A DNA stretch of 63,384 bases from Rhodoferax sp. (lineage in GTDB: Bacteria; Pseudomonadota; Gammaproteobacteria; Burkholderiales; Burkholderiaceae_C), in NCBI RefSeq assembly GCF_030697375.1, contig NZ_JAUYQD010000100.1, positions 1 through 63,384 on the forward strand, given 5' to 3'. The notes beneath the pieces are model-generated. The model worked only from the letters and a program-made list of their open reading frames with translations, was not told the origin of the DNA and did no database searches. The translations under genes and the position numbers were made by a program. Below, in pieces: positions 24,152 to 33,662 of the stretch (position 1 is its first letter; every line of letters begins with the position of its first letter).

Positions 24152-24678
24152 TCATGCGTCCCGGCCAGCAGTTGCTGCTGCCCGCCAATCCCTGGTTCAT
24201 CTGGTTCAGTCTGGTGGTGGCGCTGTTGCTCAATATGCTGCAGAACATGGGGCTGTGGGGGCGATCCGCATGGAGCCCGGATGTGCTGGCGGTGGTGCTG
24301 GTGTTCTGGACTGTGCACCAGCCCTTGCGGGTGAGCATTGGGGCTGCCTTTGTGTTTGGGCTGCTGATGGATGCACACCAGGGCGGTTTGTTGGGGCAGC
24401 ATGCCATGTCCTATACGATTTTGAGTTTCTTTGCCATCACCATGCACCGACGCCTGCTGTGGTTCACGGTGCCGTCCCAGGCGGCCCAGGTCATGCCCTT
24501 GTTTGTGGCGGCGCATGCGGTGGAGTTGGTGCTGCGCATGCTGGGTGGTGGAACATTCCCCGGATGGTGGGTGTTGCTGGCGCCTCTGATCGAAGCCGCC
24601 CTGTGGCCTGTGGCCAGTGTTTTTCTGCTGGCGCCCCAGCGCCGGGCGCCCAACCCTGATGCCAACCGGCCGCTGTAG
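24148..24678 (+). CDS. mreD: Rod shape-determining protein MreD
   Basis: 176 residues, all hydrophobic with five to six predicted membrane helices, and the family pattern W-SPDVLAVVLVFW...GLLMDAHQGGLLGQHAMSY. It overlaps mreC by 4 bp (ATGA). It is an inner-membrane component of the elongasome. Confidence 0.95.
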   Translation: MIMRPGQQLLLPANPWFIWFSLVVALLLNMLQNMGLWGRSAWSPDVLAVVLVFWTVHQPLRVSIGAAFVFGLLMDAHQGGLLGQHAMSYTILSFFAITMHRRLLWFTVPSQAAQVMPLFVAAHAVELVLRMLGGGTFPGWWVLLAPLIEAALWPVASVFLLAPQRRAPNPDANRPL

Positions 24679-24695
24679 ATGTTGACCCCCACACC

Positions 24696-26690
24696 ATGAC
24701 GGAGTTGCGCAATGTCGAGGCCGACCTGGCACGTTTTCGCACCCGTGTTTTGGCGATCAGCCTGGTGGTGGTGCTGTGTTTTGCGCTGTTGCTGGCCCGG
24801 CTGGTGTACCTGCAAGTCTGGCGGCATGAGGATCTGCGGGCCCAGGCCGAGAGCAACCGCACCTCCATCGTGCCGATTGTGCCCAACCGGGGCCTGATTC
24901 TGGACCGCAACGGCGTGGTGCTGGCGAGCAACTATTCGGCCTACACCCTGGAAATCATCCCCTCCAAAAGTGGCAATATCGAACAGACACTGGACGAGCT
25001 GTCCACGGTGCTGGACATTACCGCGCGGGACCGTCGCCGGTTCAAAAAGCTGATGGATGAATCCAAAAGTTTCGAGTCTTTGCCGGTGCGCACCCGGCTG
25101 ACCGACACCGAAGTGGCCCGCTTCGCCGCCAGCCGTTTTCGCTTTCCCGGGGTCGAGATCAAGGCGCGCCTGTTTCGCAACTACCCTTATGGTGAGTTGG
25201 CCAGCCATGTGATTGGCTACATCGGGCGTATCAACCAGTCTGAAAAAGCCAAAATCGAAGACGACGACAACCAAGCCAACTACCGTGGCACCGAATACAT
25301 CGGCAAGCTGGGCGTGGAACAAAGTTTTGAGAGCCAGTTGCATGGCATGACGGGGGTGGAGCACATCGAGACCTCCGCCGGTGGCCGTGCGGTGCGCAAG
25401 CTCGCCAGCAACCCGGCGACACCGGGCAATGTGGTGGTCCTGTCCATTGACATCAAACTGCAAAAACTGATCGAAGACATGTTTGGTGAGCGACGCGGAG
25501 CGCTGGTTGCGTTGGACCCCAAAACGGGTGAAGTACTGGCCTTTGTCAGTAAACCCACCTTTGACTCCAACCTGTTTGTCGAGGGCATCGACCAGGAAAA
25601 CTGGCAGATGCTCAATGAGTCGCCCGACAAACCCCTGCTGAACCGTGCCCTGCGCGGAACCTACCCGCCGGGCTCCACCTACAAACCCTTCATGGCCCTG
25701 GCCGCCTTGCAGACGGGCACGCGTTCCGCCACCACCTTGGTCAACGATCCGGGATTTTTCATGTTCGGCGGGCACCGGTTTGGCAGCCCGGAAAACGAAC
25801 GCGGCGGCATCATGGACATGAACCGCGCCATTGTGGAGTCCAGCAACGCCTACTTTTACTCGCTGGCCAACGAGCTGGGTGTGGACACCATGCACGACTT
25901 CATGGCGCCTTTGGGGTTTGGCCAAATCACCGGCATCGATATCCAGGGCGAGGTGCGTGGCGTGCTGCCCAGCCAGGCCTGGAAACGCAAATACTACAAG
26001 CGGGTTGACCAACAAAAATGGTACGCCGGAGAAACCATTTCCCTCGGCATCGGCCAGGGCTACAACAGCTTTACGATGCTGCAACTGGCCCAGGCCGTGG
26101 CCACCTTGTCCAACAATGGTGTCAAACGCAAACCGCAGTTGGTGATCGCCACCCAGGATGCCAATACGCATCTGCGCACAGTCCTGCCCGCGCCGCCGCC
26201 GGAAGACCTGGGTTTCAAGGCCGAGAATGTGGCGATTATTCGCAAGGCCATGGTAGGGGTGACGCAGGGCGGAACGTCAACCCGGGTTTTTGCCGGAGCG
26301 GGCTACGTCAGTGGGGGGAAAACCGGCACCGCGCAGGCAGTGAGCCTGGGGAGGCAAGAAAAATACAACGCGGCCCGGATGGAGGAGCGCCAGCGCGACC
26401 ATTCCCTGTACATCGCGTTTGCGCCCGCCGACGATCCCAAAATTGCACTGGCGGTGATTGTGGAAAACGCGGGTTTTGGTTCCGCATCGGCGGCACCCAT
26501 TGCCCGGCGTGCCTTTGATTACTGGTTGTTGGGCCAGTACCCCAACGAGGCCGATTTGGTGGCCGTGAGCAAAGGGCAGGCCGCCGCACCGCTGGGCAAG
26601 TCCCTGGTGGCCTCCGAGGTGCCTTGGCCGCGCGGACCCATGCCCGCTGCGCCGCAACCAGCCGCCAGCGCGCCCAAAAGCGGAGGCTAG
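24696..26690 (+). CDS. mrdA: Penicillin-binding protein 2 (elongation transpeptidase)
   Basis: 664 residues: one N-terminal membrane anchor (about 15-40), a pedestal/dimerisation domain and a class B transpeptidase domain. Active-site motifs are S327-T-Y-K330, S382-S-N384 and K542-T-G544. It cross-links peptidoglycan during lateral growth. It lies 17 bp after mreD. The usual next gene, rodA, is absent here. The stop codon shares a CTAG palindrome with the stop of the convergent TSUP gene. Confidence 0.97.
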   Translation: MTELRNVEADLARFRTRVLAISLVVVLCFALLLARLVYLQVWRHEDLRAQAESNRTSIVPIVPNRGLILDRNGVVLASNYSAYTLEIIPSKSGNIEQTLDELSTVLDITARDRRRFKKLMDESKSFESLPVRTRLTDTEVARFAASRFRFPGVEIKARLFRNYPYGELASHVIGYIGRINQSEKAKIEDDDNQANYRGTEYIGKLGVEQSFESQLHGMTGVEHIETSAGGRAVRKLASNPATPGNVVVLSIDIKLQKLIEDMFGERRGALVALDPKTGEVLAFVSKPTFDSNLFVEGIDQENWQMLNESPDKPLLNRALRGTYPPGSTYKPFMALAALQTGTRSATTLVNDPGFFMFGGHRFGSPENERGGIMDMNRAIVESSNAYFYSLANELGVDTMHDFMAPLGFGQITGIDIQGEVRGVLPSQAWKRKYYKRVDQQKWYAGETISLGIGQGYNSFTMLQLAQAVATLSNNGVKRKPQLVIATQDANTHLRTVLPAPPPEDLGFKAENVAIIRKAMVGVTQGGTSTRVFAGAGYVSGGKTGTAQAVSLGRQEKYNAARMEERQRDHSLYIAFAPADDPKIALAVIVENAGFGSASAAPIARRAFDYWLLGQYPNEADLVAVSKGQAAAPLGKSLVASEVPWPRGPMPAAPQPAASAPKSGG

Positions 26691-27445
26691 CGCAAAAACG
26701 CGTCGTAACCGGTTTTGAGAATCAGCGCCGAGACCACGGCGATGAAGACGCCACGCACAAAGCCGGTGCCGTGCTTGAGCGCCAGGTGGGTGCCCGCCAG
26801 ACTGCCCAGCACGTTGGCAATGGCCATGGCCAGCACAAAGTGCCACCACACATGGCCCTTGAGGGCGAACAACAGGATGGCGGCCAAGTTGGAGGCGGTG
26901 TTCAGCAGCTTAGCTCCCGCCGAGGCGTTCAAGAAGTCATAACCCAGCAGGCGCACCAGCAGGAAGACAAAAAAACTGCCGGTGCCGGGGCCAAAGAAAC
27001 CGTCGTAAAAACCAATCACCGCACCGATGCCGCTGGCCAGCCAGGCTTCGCGCCGGCCGTTGAAGTGGGGGGTGTGGTGGCGCCCCAGTTCTTTCTTGGC
27101 CAGCGTATAGGCCAGCACCAGCACCAACACCAGCGGCAGCGCCTTGCGCAAATACTGGGGCGACACCACGGTCACCAGCCAGGCGCCGCCCAGGGAGGCG
27201 GCAAAACACACAGCGGCGGCGGGTGCCAAGGCATGCCAGCGCATCTGCACCCGCTGGCTGTACTGCAGGGTGGCGATGCCGGTGCCCCACACCGATGCGC
27301 CTTTGTTGGTGCCAAATAAAGTGGCTGGATGGGTGTTGGGAAAAACGGCAAACAGCGCAGGCACCAGAATCAGCCCGCCACCGCCTACGATTGAATCGAC
27401 AAAACCGGCCAGGAGGGAGGCCAAAGAGACAAGAATCAGTTCCAT
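26687..27445 (-). CDS. TSUP family (TauE/SafE) membrane transporter
   Basis: 252 residues with about eight membrane helices. The two half-repeats carry the TSUP patterns GFVDSIVGGGGLILVPALF (N-terminal, glycine-rich) and ASGIGAVIGFYDGFFGPGTGSF (C-terminal). The family exports or imports sulfite, sulfonates or other organic anions; the substrate cannot be read from the sequence. Monocistronic, convergent with mrdA. Confidence 0.88.
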   Translation of the reverse strand: MELILVSLASLLAGFVDSIVGGGGLILVPALFAVFPNTHPATLFGTNKGASVWGTGIATLQYSQRVQMRWHALAPAAAVCFAASLGGAWLVTVVSPQYLRKALPLVLVLVLAYTLAKKELGRHHTPHFNGRREAWLASGIGAVIGFYDGFFGPGTGSFFVFLLVRLLGYDFLNASAGAKLLNTASNLAAILLFALKGHVWWHFVLAMAIANVLGSLAGTHLALKHGTGFVRGVFIAVVSALILKTGYDAFLR

Positions 27446-27481
27446 GCCTGCATTGTCGCACCCGTGGGAGATACGGCTTTT

Positions 27482-27533
27482 GCTCCTAAATTAGGAGCTG
27501 CTTGCGCAATATCTACGGGGGCTAGAGGTCGAT
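27482..27533 (+). repeat. Dispersed hairpin repeat, copy B (intergenic)
   Basis: GCTCC-taaatta-GGAGC hairpin at 27482-27498, followed by TGCTTGCGCAATATCTAC and GGGGGCTAGAGG. The inner two pairs of each arm differ from the other copies (CC/GG in place of AT/AT) in a compensatory way, so the hairpin is kept while the sequence changes. Confidence 0.8.
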
Positions 27534-27540
27534 TAGGCAT

Positions 27541-27570
27541 AAAAAAAGCACTGGACCCGCCAGTGCTTTT
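27541..27570 (-). terminator. Rho-independent terminator of the GMC oxidoreductase gene
   Basis: An AAAAGCACTGG / CCAGTGCTTTT stem (27544-27570) with a 5-nt loop. On the minus strand it is followed by a run of T. It lies ~145 bp after the GMC stop. The 270-bp interval 27446-27715 otherwise holds repeat copy B and a possible 28-codon minus-strand frame (starting near 27694) that I cannot support as a gene. Confidence 0.8.
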
Positions 27571-27715
27571 GAAAGCTGCATCTTGAAGTGCAGTGTTATG
27601 TGTTCTTGTTGGCCGCTGTCATCTCCTCGGCGTCTTCTCTGGTTTGACCGTCAGTGTCTCGCAGTTGCAAAATTTTGCGTTGGCATGACTGTACTCCACC
27701 ACCATCGCCTTGCCA

Positions 27716-29443
27716 TCAGGATTTACCCTTCATTCGTGCGATTTCGTCTTCCACAATCCACTGCGCCGCTTTCTCGGCAATCATCAGGGTGGGCGAGTTG
27801 GTGTTGCCACTGGTGATCAAGGGCATCACGCCGGCATCCACTACCCGCAAGCCGGCCACGCCGCGCACTTTGAGCCGCGCATCGACCACCGCCAGGGGGT
27901 CATCCGGCGTGCCCATTTTGGTGGTGCCCACCGGGTGAAAAATGGTGGTGGCAATGTCACCGGCCAGGCGGGCCAGTTCGTCGTCGCTCTGGAACTGAAC
28001 GCCGGGCTTGTACTCCTCGGGCTGGTACTTTTGGAACGCCGCTTGCGCCACGATGCGCCGGGTCAGCTTGAGCGAGTCGGCCGCCACCTGGCGGTCCACC
28101 TCGGTGCTGAGGTAATTGGGGGCAATGGCCGGGGCGTCTTCAAAACGCGCGGTCTTGATCTGCACCGTGCCCCGGCTGCTGGGGTTGAGGTTGCACACGC
28201 TGGCGGTGATGGCGTCGAAGCTGTGCAGCGGCTGGCCGAAGGCGTCCAGGCTGAGCGGCTGCACATGGTATTGCAGGTTGGGGTGGGGCTGTGCCGGGTC
28301 GCTGCGGGTGAAGGCCCCCAGTTGGCTGGGCGCCATGCTCATGGGGCCGCTGCGTTTGAACAGGTACTCCATGCCGATGCGGGCCTTGCCCCACAGCGAG
28401 CTGGCCTGGGTGTTGAGGGTGGTGGCATTTTTGACCTTGAACACCGCCCGAATTTGCAGGTGGTCTTGCAGGTTGGCGCCCACACCGGGCAGGTCCTGCA
28501 CCACGGGCACGCCCCGGCTTTGCAGCAAAGGGGCCGGCCCCAGGCCGGAGAGTTGCAGGAGTTGGGGCGAGGCAATGCTGCCCGCGCACAGCAGTACTTC
28601 CAGGCGTGCCGTAGCGGTGACCATCTCCCGGCCGTCCCAGACCTGCACGCCGGTGCAGCGCAGGGGGCTGCCGCTGCCGGGGGTGGGTTCCAGCAGCAGC
28701 TTGGCGGCCTGGGCGCTGGTCCACAGCTCGAAGTTGGGCCGCCCGTAGCAGGTGGGGCGCAAAAAGGCCTTGGCCGTGTTCCAGCGCCAGCCGCTTTTTT
28801 GGTTCACCTCGAAGTAGCCCACGCCCTCGTTGTTTCCCTGGTTGAAGTCGGTGGTGGCGGGAATGCCGGCCTGCGCGGCGGCGGCCGCAAAGGCGTCCAG
28901 CACGTCCCAGCGCAGGCGCTGTTTTTCCACCCGCCATTCACCACCGGCGTTGCGGTGGCGCAGAATTTTGCGGTAGGGCGTGTGGTTGTCCTGCATCAGC
29001 TCGGGGGCGACCCCGCGCGCGCCGTGGGCCGCGCTGGCGCCCAGGTGGTGGTCTTCGTGCATCTTGAAGTAGGGCAGGCTGTGGTCCCAAGTCCAGCTGG
29101 CGTCGCCCACCAGTTGGGCCCATTGGTCGTAGTCGCGCGCCTGGCCGCGCATGTAAATCATGCCGTTGATGCTGCTGCAGCCGCCCAGCGTTTTGCCGCG
29201 CGGGTAACGCAAGGCGCGGCCGTTCAGGCCCGCATCGGGTTCGGTGTTGAACAGCCAGTCGGTGCGGGGGTTGCCAATGCAGTGCAGGTAACCCACCGGG
29301 ATATGGATCCAGTGGTAGTCGTCCTTGCGGCCGGCCTCAATCAGCAGCACCCGTTTGGTGGCGTCGCCGCTGAGCCGGTTGGCCAGCAGGCAGCCCGCCG
29401 TGCCCGCGCCGATGATGATGTAGTCGAAAGTGGTGTCGCTCAT
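27716..29443 (-). CDS. GMC family FAD-dependent alcohol/choline dehydrogenase
   Basis: 575 residues. The FAD-binding Rossmann motif is YIIIGAGTAGCLLANRLS (N-terminus). GMC signature 1 is in RYPRGKTLGGCSSINGMIYMRG, and signature 2 around GSIASPQLLQLSGLGP. The C-terminal catalytic His region is HPVGTTKMG, followed by LRVVDAGVMPLITSGNTNSP. It oxidises an alcohol substrate (choline, polyethylene glycol, aliphatic or aryl alcohols are family options). No betaine-aldehyde dehydrogenase gene is adjacent, so a choline role is not supported. Monocistronic. Confidence 0.92.
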   Translation of the reverse strand: MSDTTFDYIIIGAGTAGCLLANRLSGDATKRVLLIEAGRKDDYHWIHIPVGYLHCIGNPRTDWLFNTEPDAGLNGRALRYPRGKTLGGCSSINGMIYMRGQARDYDQWAQLVGDASWTWDHSLPYFKMHEDHHLGASAAHGARGVAPELMQDNHTPYRKILRHRNAGGEWRVEKQRLRWDVLDAFAAAAAQAGIPATTDFNQGNNEGVGYFEVNQKSGWRWNTAKAFLRPTCYGRPNFELWTSAQAAKLLLEPTPGSGSPLRCTGVQVWDGREMVTATARLEVLLCAGSIASPQLLQLSGLGPAPLLQSRGVPVVQDLPGVGANLQDHLQIRAVFKVKNATTLNTQASSLWGKARIGMEYLFKRSGPMSMAPSQLGAFTRSDPAQPHPNLQYHVQPLSLDAFGQPLHSFDAITASVCNLNPSSRGTVQIKTARFEDAPAIAPNYLSTEVDRQVAADSLKLTRRIVAQAAFQKYQPEEYKPGVQFQSDDELARLAGDIATTIFHPVGTTKMGTPDDPLAVVDARLKVRGVAGLRVVDAGVMPLITSGNTNSPTLMIAEKAAQWIVEDEIARMKGKS

Positions 29444-29538
29444 GCTGTGGGTGTTCCGTGGGGATGGAGGGATTAGAGACTACCAAAGGCCCAGGCACCT
29501 TACAAAGTACCAGGGCGGGGTCCGGCGCGCAGGCTGCA

Positions 29539-30813
29539 TTACAGCAGCAGAAAAAAGATGGCAGCCACCAGCGTGGGCAGCGCTGCGCCCAGCAGCAAAC
29601 CGAGCGCGCCGATGGAGCCCTCGGCAAAACCGCTTCTCAGCAGGGCCACCCCCGCCGGGTTGGGGGCGTTGGCGATCACGGTGAGCCCGCCTCCGGCCAC
29701 GGCACCGGCCACCAGCATGTACTGCGAGGTGGTGGAGATGCCTTCGATCAGCGAGCCCAGGTAGGTGAGGGCGGCGTTGTCGGTCAAGGCGGTGAGGCCC
29801 AATGCGCCAAAGAACAGGGCCGTGGGCGCCAGACCCGACACCAGGGGCTGCAGCCACCACTGCTGCATGCCGCCCAGCACCACCAGGCCCGCCAGAAAAA
29901 AGCCCACCAGCAGGCCTTCTTTGAGAATCAGCGGGCTTTGGAAGCGTGCATAGGCCTGGGTGTAACCCAGGAAGAAGAGAAACAAGCCCAGAAACAGCAC
30001 CGGGTGGTGCGCCAGCGCCACCACCGCAGCCAAAAACACCAGGTGCACGGCGCTCACCAGCCACGGGATGGCGGGGCGGTCGGAGTCCACGGCAGAAAAG
30101 TCTTCCTGCGTGAGGTGTCGGCGCAAAAAGAACACCAGGACACTGGCATTGGCCAGCACGGCCAGGGTTGCCTTCCAGCCAAATGTGGTGGCCATGAAGG
30201 CGCTGTCCCAGCCCCAGGCGCCCGCCACCATCAGCACCGGCGGGGCCGCATAGGCGGTGAGGGTGCCGCCTATGGAGATATTCACGAACAACACGCCCAG
30301 GGCGGCGTATTTGAGCCGCTCGGGCAGGTCGGGGCGAAAAATCTGGGGGGACAGCATCAGCGCCGCCAGCGTCATGGCGGCGGGCTCGGTGATCAGGGAC
30401 CCCAGCAAGGGCACGGCGGCCAGACCCAGCCACGCCAGCGCCCAGGGGGTCGGCACGGGCAGCGCGCGGGCGATGCCCTTGAGCAGTGCGCGCACCGCCT
30501 CCAGCACGGGGCGGGAGGCCGCCACCACCATCACCACAAAAACAAACAGGGGCTCGGTGAACTGGCGCGATTCGGCGTAGTCCATGGCGATCTGGCCACC
30601 GGCCACCACCGCCATGCCGACGATCAGCACAAAAGCCCAGAAACCGAACACCACCTCCACCTCCCCCAGCAGATGCAGCAGGCCGGCATGCCGGGGGTGG
30701 CAGTGGGCCAGGGTTTCAAAGTACTTGGCGCAAAAGGTGTGCAGCAACGCCGCGCCGAACAGGACGACGCCCAGCAGGTCGAGCAGTTCGCTGGGAAACA
30801 AATCAGGCGGCAT
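29539..30813 (-). CDS. Putative Na+/H+ antiporter family membrane protein
   Basis: 424 residues with about eleven to twelve membrane helices. The features PLLGSLITEPAAMTLAALML, FVNISIGGTLTAYAAPPVLMVA and GLTALTDNAALTYLGSL fit the Na+/H+ antiporter-3 type family (related to the ion transporter superfamily, with acidic/amide residues in discontinuous helices). Ion specificity is unproven. It is 6 bp downstream of the enoyl-CoA hydratase gene, so co-transcribed. Confidence 0.8.
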   Translation of the reverse strand: MPPDLFPSELLDLLGVVLFGAALLHTFCAKYFETLAHCHPRHAGLLHLLGEVEVVFGFWAFVLIVGMAVVAGGQIAMDYAESRQFTEPLFVFVVMVVAASRPVLEAVRALLKGIARALPVPTPWALAWLGLAAVPLLGSLITEPAAMTLAALMLSPQIFRPDLPERLKYAALGVLFVNISIGGTLTAYAAPPVLMVAGAWGWDSAFMATTFGWKATLAVLANASVLVFFLRRHLTQEDFSAVDSDRPAIPWLVSAVHLVFLAAVVALAHHPVLFLGLFLFFLGYTQAYARFQSPLILKEGLLVGFFLAGLVVLGGMQQWWLQPLVSGLAPTALFFGALGLTALTDNAALTYLGSLIEGISTTSQYMLVAGAVAGGGLTVIANAPNPAGVALLRSGFAEGSIGALGLLLGAALPTLVAAIFFLLL

Positions 30814-30819
30814 GGGGAT

Positions 30820-31617
30820 TTACTGCCCCGCCCAGACGGGTTTGCGTTTTTCCTGGAAGGCCTTTTGGCCCTCCCGGGCGTCGTCGGTCAGGGTGAACAG
30901 GGCAATCTGGCTTTCGGTGAAGGCCATGGATTCTTCAAACGGCATGGCCTCGGCCTTTTTCAGGGTGTACAGGCCCCGGCGGATGGCGGCGGGGGACTTG
31001 TCCAGCAGGCGCTCCAGCAGCCACTGCAGCTTGGCATCCACATCGTCGTCCACATGGTTCACCAGACAGTACTGCAGGGCCTGCGCGCTGCTGAGAGGCT
31101 CGCCGGTGATACACATCTCCACCAGCACGCGCCGGGGAATCAGGTGCTGCAGCACGCTCAAGACCTGGGCCGGAAACACCCCCACCTTGACCTCGGGCAG
31201 GCCAAACACGCAGTGGCTGGAGGCCACGGCCATGTCGCACATGGACAGCAGGCCCATGCCACCGGCCATGCAGGCGCCGTTGACCCGGGCGATCAGCGGC
31301 ACACAGCTGGCGCGGGCGGCGCGCAGCAGTTGGGCCAGGTGGCCGTGGGGCTCGGAATAGTCGGTGGTGAAGGCCTGGGCGCTTTGCAGATCGGCGCCGG
31401 CGCAAAAGGCCTTGCTGCCCGCGCCGGTGAGCACGATGGCGCGGATGTCGCGCCGACCTTGCGCGGCCGTGATGGCCTGCGCCATGCCGGCCAGCACGCC
31501 ATGGCTCATGGCGTTGCGGCGCTCTTCGCGGGTGATGGTCAGCCACAGGACGGGGCCGCGTTGCTCCACCGACAACTCGGCGGACGATGGAAGGGGAAAT
31601 GCGTTGCGGGTGTTCAT
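30820..31617 (-). CDS. Enoyl-CoA hydratase/isomerase family protein
   Basis: 265 residues from ATG 31617. Crotonase fold: REERRNAMS, oxyanion-hole segments SKAFCAGADLQSAQ and NGACMAGGMGLLSMCDMAVA, and GLPEVKVGVFP carrying a catalytic Glu position. It hydrates a 2-enoyl-CoA or performs a related CoA-ester reaction; exact substrate unknown. In-frame open sequence upstream to ~32742 is antisense to the MlaE gene and is not part of this protein. Divergent from the Mla-like operon, with ~100 bp between. Confidence 0.9.
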   Translation of the reverse strand: MNTRNAFPLPSSAELSVEQRGPVLWLTITREERRNAMSHGVLAGMAQAITAAQGRRDIRAIVLTGAGSKAFCAGADLQSAQAFTTDYSEPHGHLAQLLRAARASCVPLIARVNGACMAGGMGLLSMCDMAVASSHCVFGLPEVKVGVFPAQVLSVLQHLIPRRVLVEMCITGEPLSSAQALQYCLVNHVDDDVDAKLQWLLERLLDKSPAAIRRGLYTLKKAEAMPFEESMAFTESQIALFTLTDDAREGQKAFQEKRKPVWAGQ

Positions 31618-31719
31618 GGCCTTATTTTGCTTGCAATTGGATGCGGTGGGCCCCGGCACAACAGGTACCATGCGGTTCCACGCTATTGTGAGACCTGTGT
31701 GAGCCCCGCCGTTCCGCCC

Positions 31720-32844
31720 ATGGATTCCCCGCCGCAGATTGCCTTTGAGACCACGCCCGAGGGGGCGTGCGCCGTGTTGCGTGGCCGCTGGACGGCGGCG
31801 CATTTGGCGGCCCCTGCCGAATGGGAGCGGGTGCAAAGCGCGCTCGCGCGCGGCCAGGCCGAGGGCGCTGCCTGTACCTGGGATTTGCGGGCGCTGCACC
31901 GCTTGGACCACACCGGCGCACAGCTTTTGTGGAACACCTGGGGCCGCCACTGGCCCGCACAGCTGCACTTGCTGGACGGCCAGCGTGCCATGCTGGAGCG
32001 GGTGGCGCGTTTCTCGGTGGTGCCGCCCCCGGTGGAACGCAGCAGTGCCTGGGGTTTGTTTGTGCAGCTGGGCGCCTGGGTTTTCAGTGTGGCGGGCCAC
32101 GGCGCCGGTGCCCTGCGTTTGCTGGGCCAGTTGGCACTGGACCTGGGGCACCTGCTGCGCCACCCGCTCAAGGGCCCCTGGCGCGATATCTCGGGCCACC
32201 TCTACCGCATTGGCGCCACGGCCATGCCCATCACCGCCCTGGTGGGTTTTTTGATCGGGGTGGTGCTGGCCTACCTGATGTCGCAGCAGCTGCGCCAGTT
32301 CGGCGCCGACGCTTTCATCGTCAACATTCTGGGCGTTGCTCTGATTCGCGAGCTGGGGCCGGTGCTGGCCGCCATCCTGATCGCCGGGCGTTCGGGCTCG
32401 GCCATCACGGCGCAAATCGGGGTCATGCGGGTGACCGAAGAGCTGGACGCCATGCGTGTCATGGGCATCGCCAAGGGCTACCGGCTGGTGATGCCACGGG
32501 CCATCGCCATGGCCGTGGCCATGCCGCTGTTGACGGTGTGGACCACCCTGGCCGCGCTGCTGGGCGGCATGCTGGCGTCCGACCTGGCGATGGGGCTGAC
32601 CCCCGCCTACTTTTTGTCCGCGCTGCCCAAGGCGGTGCAGTTGTCGAATTTGTGGCTGGCCCTGTCCAAGTCGGTGGTGTTCGGTGGCCTGATCGCTTTG
32701 ATTGGCTGCCACTACGGCCTGCGCGTGTTGCCCAACACCCAAAGCCTGGGGCAGGGCACCACGGCGTCGGTGGTGACCTCCATCACCATGGTGATTCTGG
32801 TGGACGCTTTGTTTGCCGTGCTGTTCAAGGGGATTGGCGTATGA
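31720..32844 (+). CDS. mlaE: MlaE-type ABC transporter permease with N-terminal STAS-like domain
   Basis: 374 residues from ATG 31720 (GTG 31699 in frame is an alternative). Residues 1-~105 form a STAS/MlaB-like domain (TWDLRALHRLDHTGAQLLWN). The rest is the MlaE permease with five to six helices and the conserved IRELGPVLAAILIAGRSGSAI...EELDAMRVMGI motif. It is the inner-membrane permease of an MCE-type phospholipid transporter. The fused STAS domain replaces a separate mlaB. First gene of a four-gene unit; stop overlaps the next ATG. Confidence 0.92.
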   Translation: MDSPPQIAFETTPEGACAVLRGRWTAAHLAAPAEWERVQSALARGQAEGAACTWDLRALHRLDHTGAQLLWNTWGRHWPAQLHLLDGQRAMLERVARFSVVPPPVERSSAWGLFVQLGAWVFSVAGHGAGALRLLGQLALDLGHLLRHPLKGPWRDISGHLYRIGATAMPITALVGFLIGVVLAYLMSQQLRQFGADAFIVNILGVALIRELGPVLAAILIAGRSGSAITAQIGVMRVTEELDAMRVMGIAKGYRLVMPRAIAMAVAMPLLTVWTTLAALLGGMLASDLAMGLTPAYFLSALPKAVQLSNLWLALSKSVVFGGLIALIGCHYGLRVLPNTQSLGQGTTASVVTSITMVILVDALFAVLFKGIGV

Positions 32845-33650
32845 GCGGCCAGGCGGATGCGGCCACGCCCCCGGTGGTGCAGATCGACAAGCTGTGGTCG
32901 GTGTTTCGCGCCGACGGGGTGGATGCGGTCATCCACCAGGACCTGGACCTGCGCATTGCGCAGGGTGAGCTGTTGGCCCTTGTGGGGGGCTCGGGCGGCG
33001 GCAAGACCGTGCTCTTGCGGCAAATTTTGGGGCTGGAGACACCGGCGCGCGGCAGCGTCACCGTGCTGGGGCGGCCTGCGTCGGAACTGGGGCGCGCGGG
33101 GGCGGCCAGCCGCGTGGGCATGCTGTTCCAGCACGGGGCGCTGTTTTCGGCCTTCACGGTGCTGGAGAACATTGCCTTTCCCCTGCGTGAGCTGGGTACC
33201 TTGCCCGAAGCCCTGGTGCGCGATGTGGCCATGGTCAAGCTGCAGATGGTGGGACTGGACCCCGCCCAGGCCCACAAGATGCCGGCCGAGTTGTCGGGCG
33301 GCATGGTCAAGCGCGTGGCGCTGGCCCGTGCGCTGGTCATGGACCCGCCCCTGCTGCTGCTGGACGAGCCCACCGCCGGGCTGGACCCCGATCGGTCCGA
33401 CGCGTTTTGCACCCTGCTGCGCTCGCTGCACCGGGAGCTGGGGCTGACGGTGGTGATGGTGACGCACGACCTGGACACCATTTACGAAATCAGCACCCGG
33501 GTGGCGGTGGTGGCCGAAAAACACGTGATCGTGGACGCCCCGGTGCGTGAGGTGGTGGCTTTCCCCCACCCCTTTGTGCGGGACTTTTTTCTGGGTGGGC
33601 GAGGCCACCGCGCCATGGGCTTGTTGCACGGCAGCCCGGATGCCGTGTAA
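32841..33650 (+). CDS. mlaF: MlaF-type ABC transporter ATPase
   Basis: 269 residues from ATG 32841 (4-bp overlap). Walker A is GGSGGGKT, signature ELSGGMVKRVALARAL, Walker B LLLLDEPTAGLDPD and switch His MVTHDLD. The family-specific Q-loop segment VGMLFQHGALFSAFTVLENIAFPLRE is typical of MlaF/Ttg2A. It energises phospholipid transport with the STAS-MlaE permease. Confidence 0.95.
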   Translation: MSGQADAATPPVVQIDKLWSVFRADGVDAVIHQDLDLRIAQGELLALVGGSGGGKTVLLRQILGLETPARGSVTVLGRPASELGRAGAASRVGMLFQHGALFSAFTVLENIAFPLRELGTLPEALVRDVAMVKLQMVGLDPAQAHKMPAELSGGMVKRVALARALVMDPPLLLLDEPTAGLDPDRSDAFCTLLRSLHRELGLTVVMVTHDLDTIYEISTRVAVVAEKHVIVDAPVREVVAFPHPFVRDFFLGGRGHRAMGLLHGSPDAV

Positions 33651-33662
33651 AAGGAGAGACTT

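Noticed and set aside
24411..26171. 586-codon minus-strand frame opposite mrdA and mreD
   Set aside because: Covers three confirmed elongasome genes on the other strand and has no recognisable domain.
29458..31719. Long N-terminal extension of the MlaE gene (open frame from 29458)
   Set aside because: It runs antisense through the antiporter and enoyl-CoA hydratase genes; MlaE homology begins only after ~31720.
30820..32742. Long N-terminal extension of the enoyl-CoA hydratase
   Set aside because: The crotonase domain starts at ATG 31617; the upstream part is antisense to MlaE.
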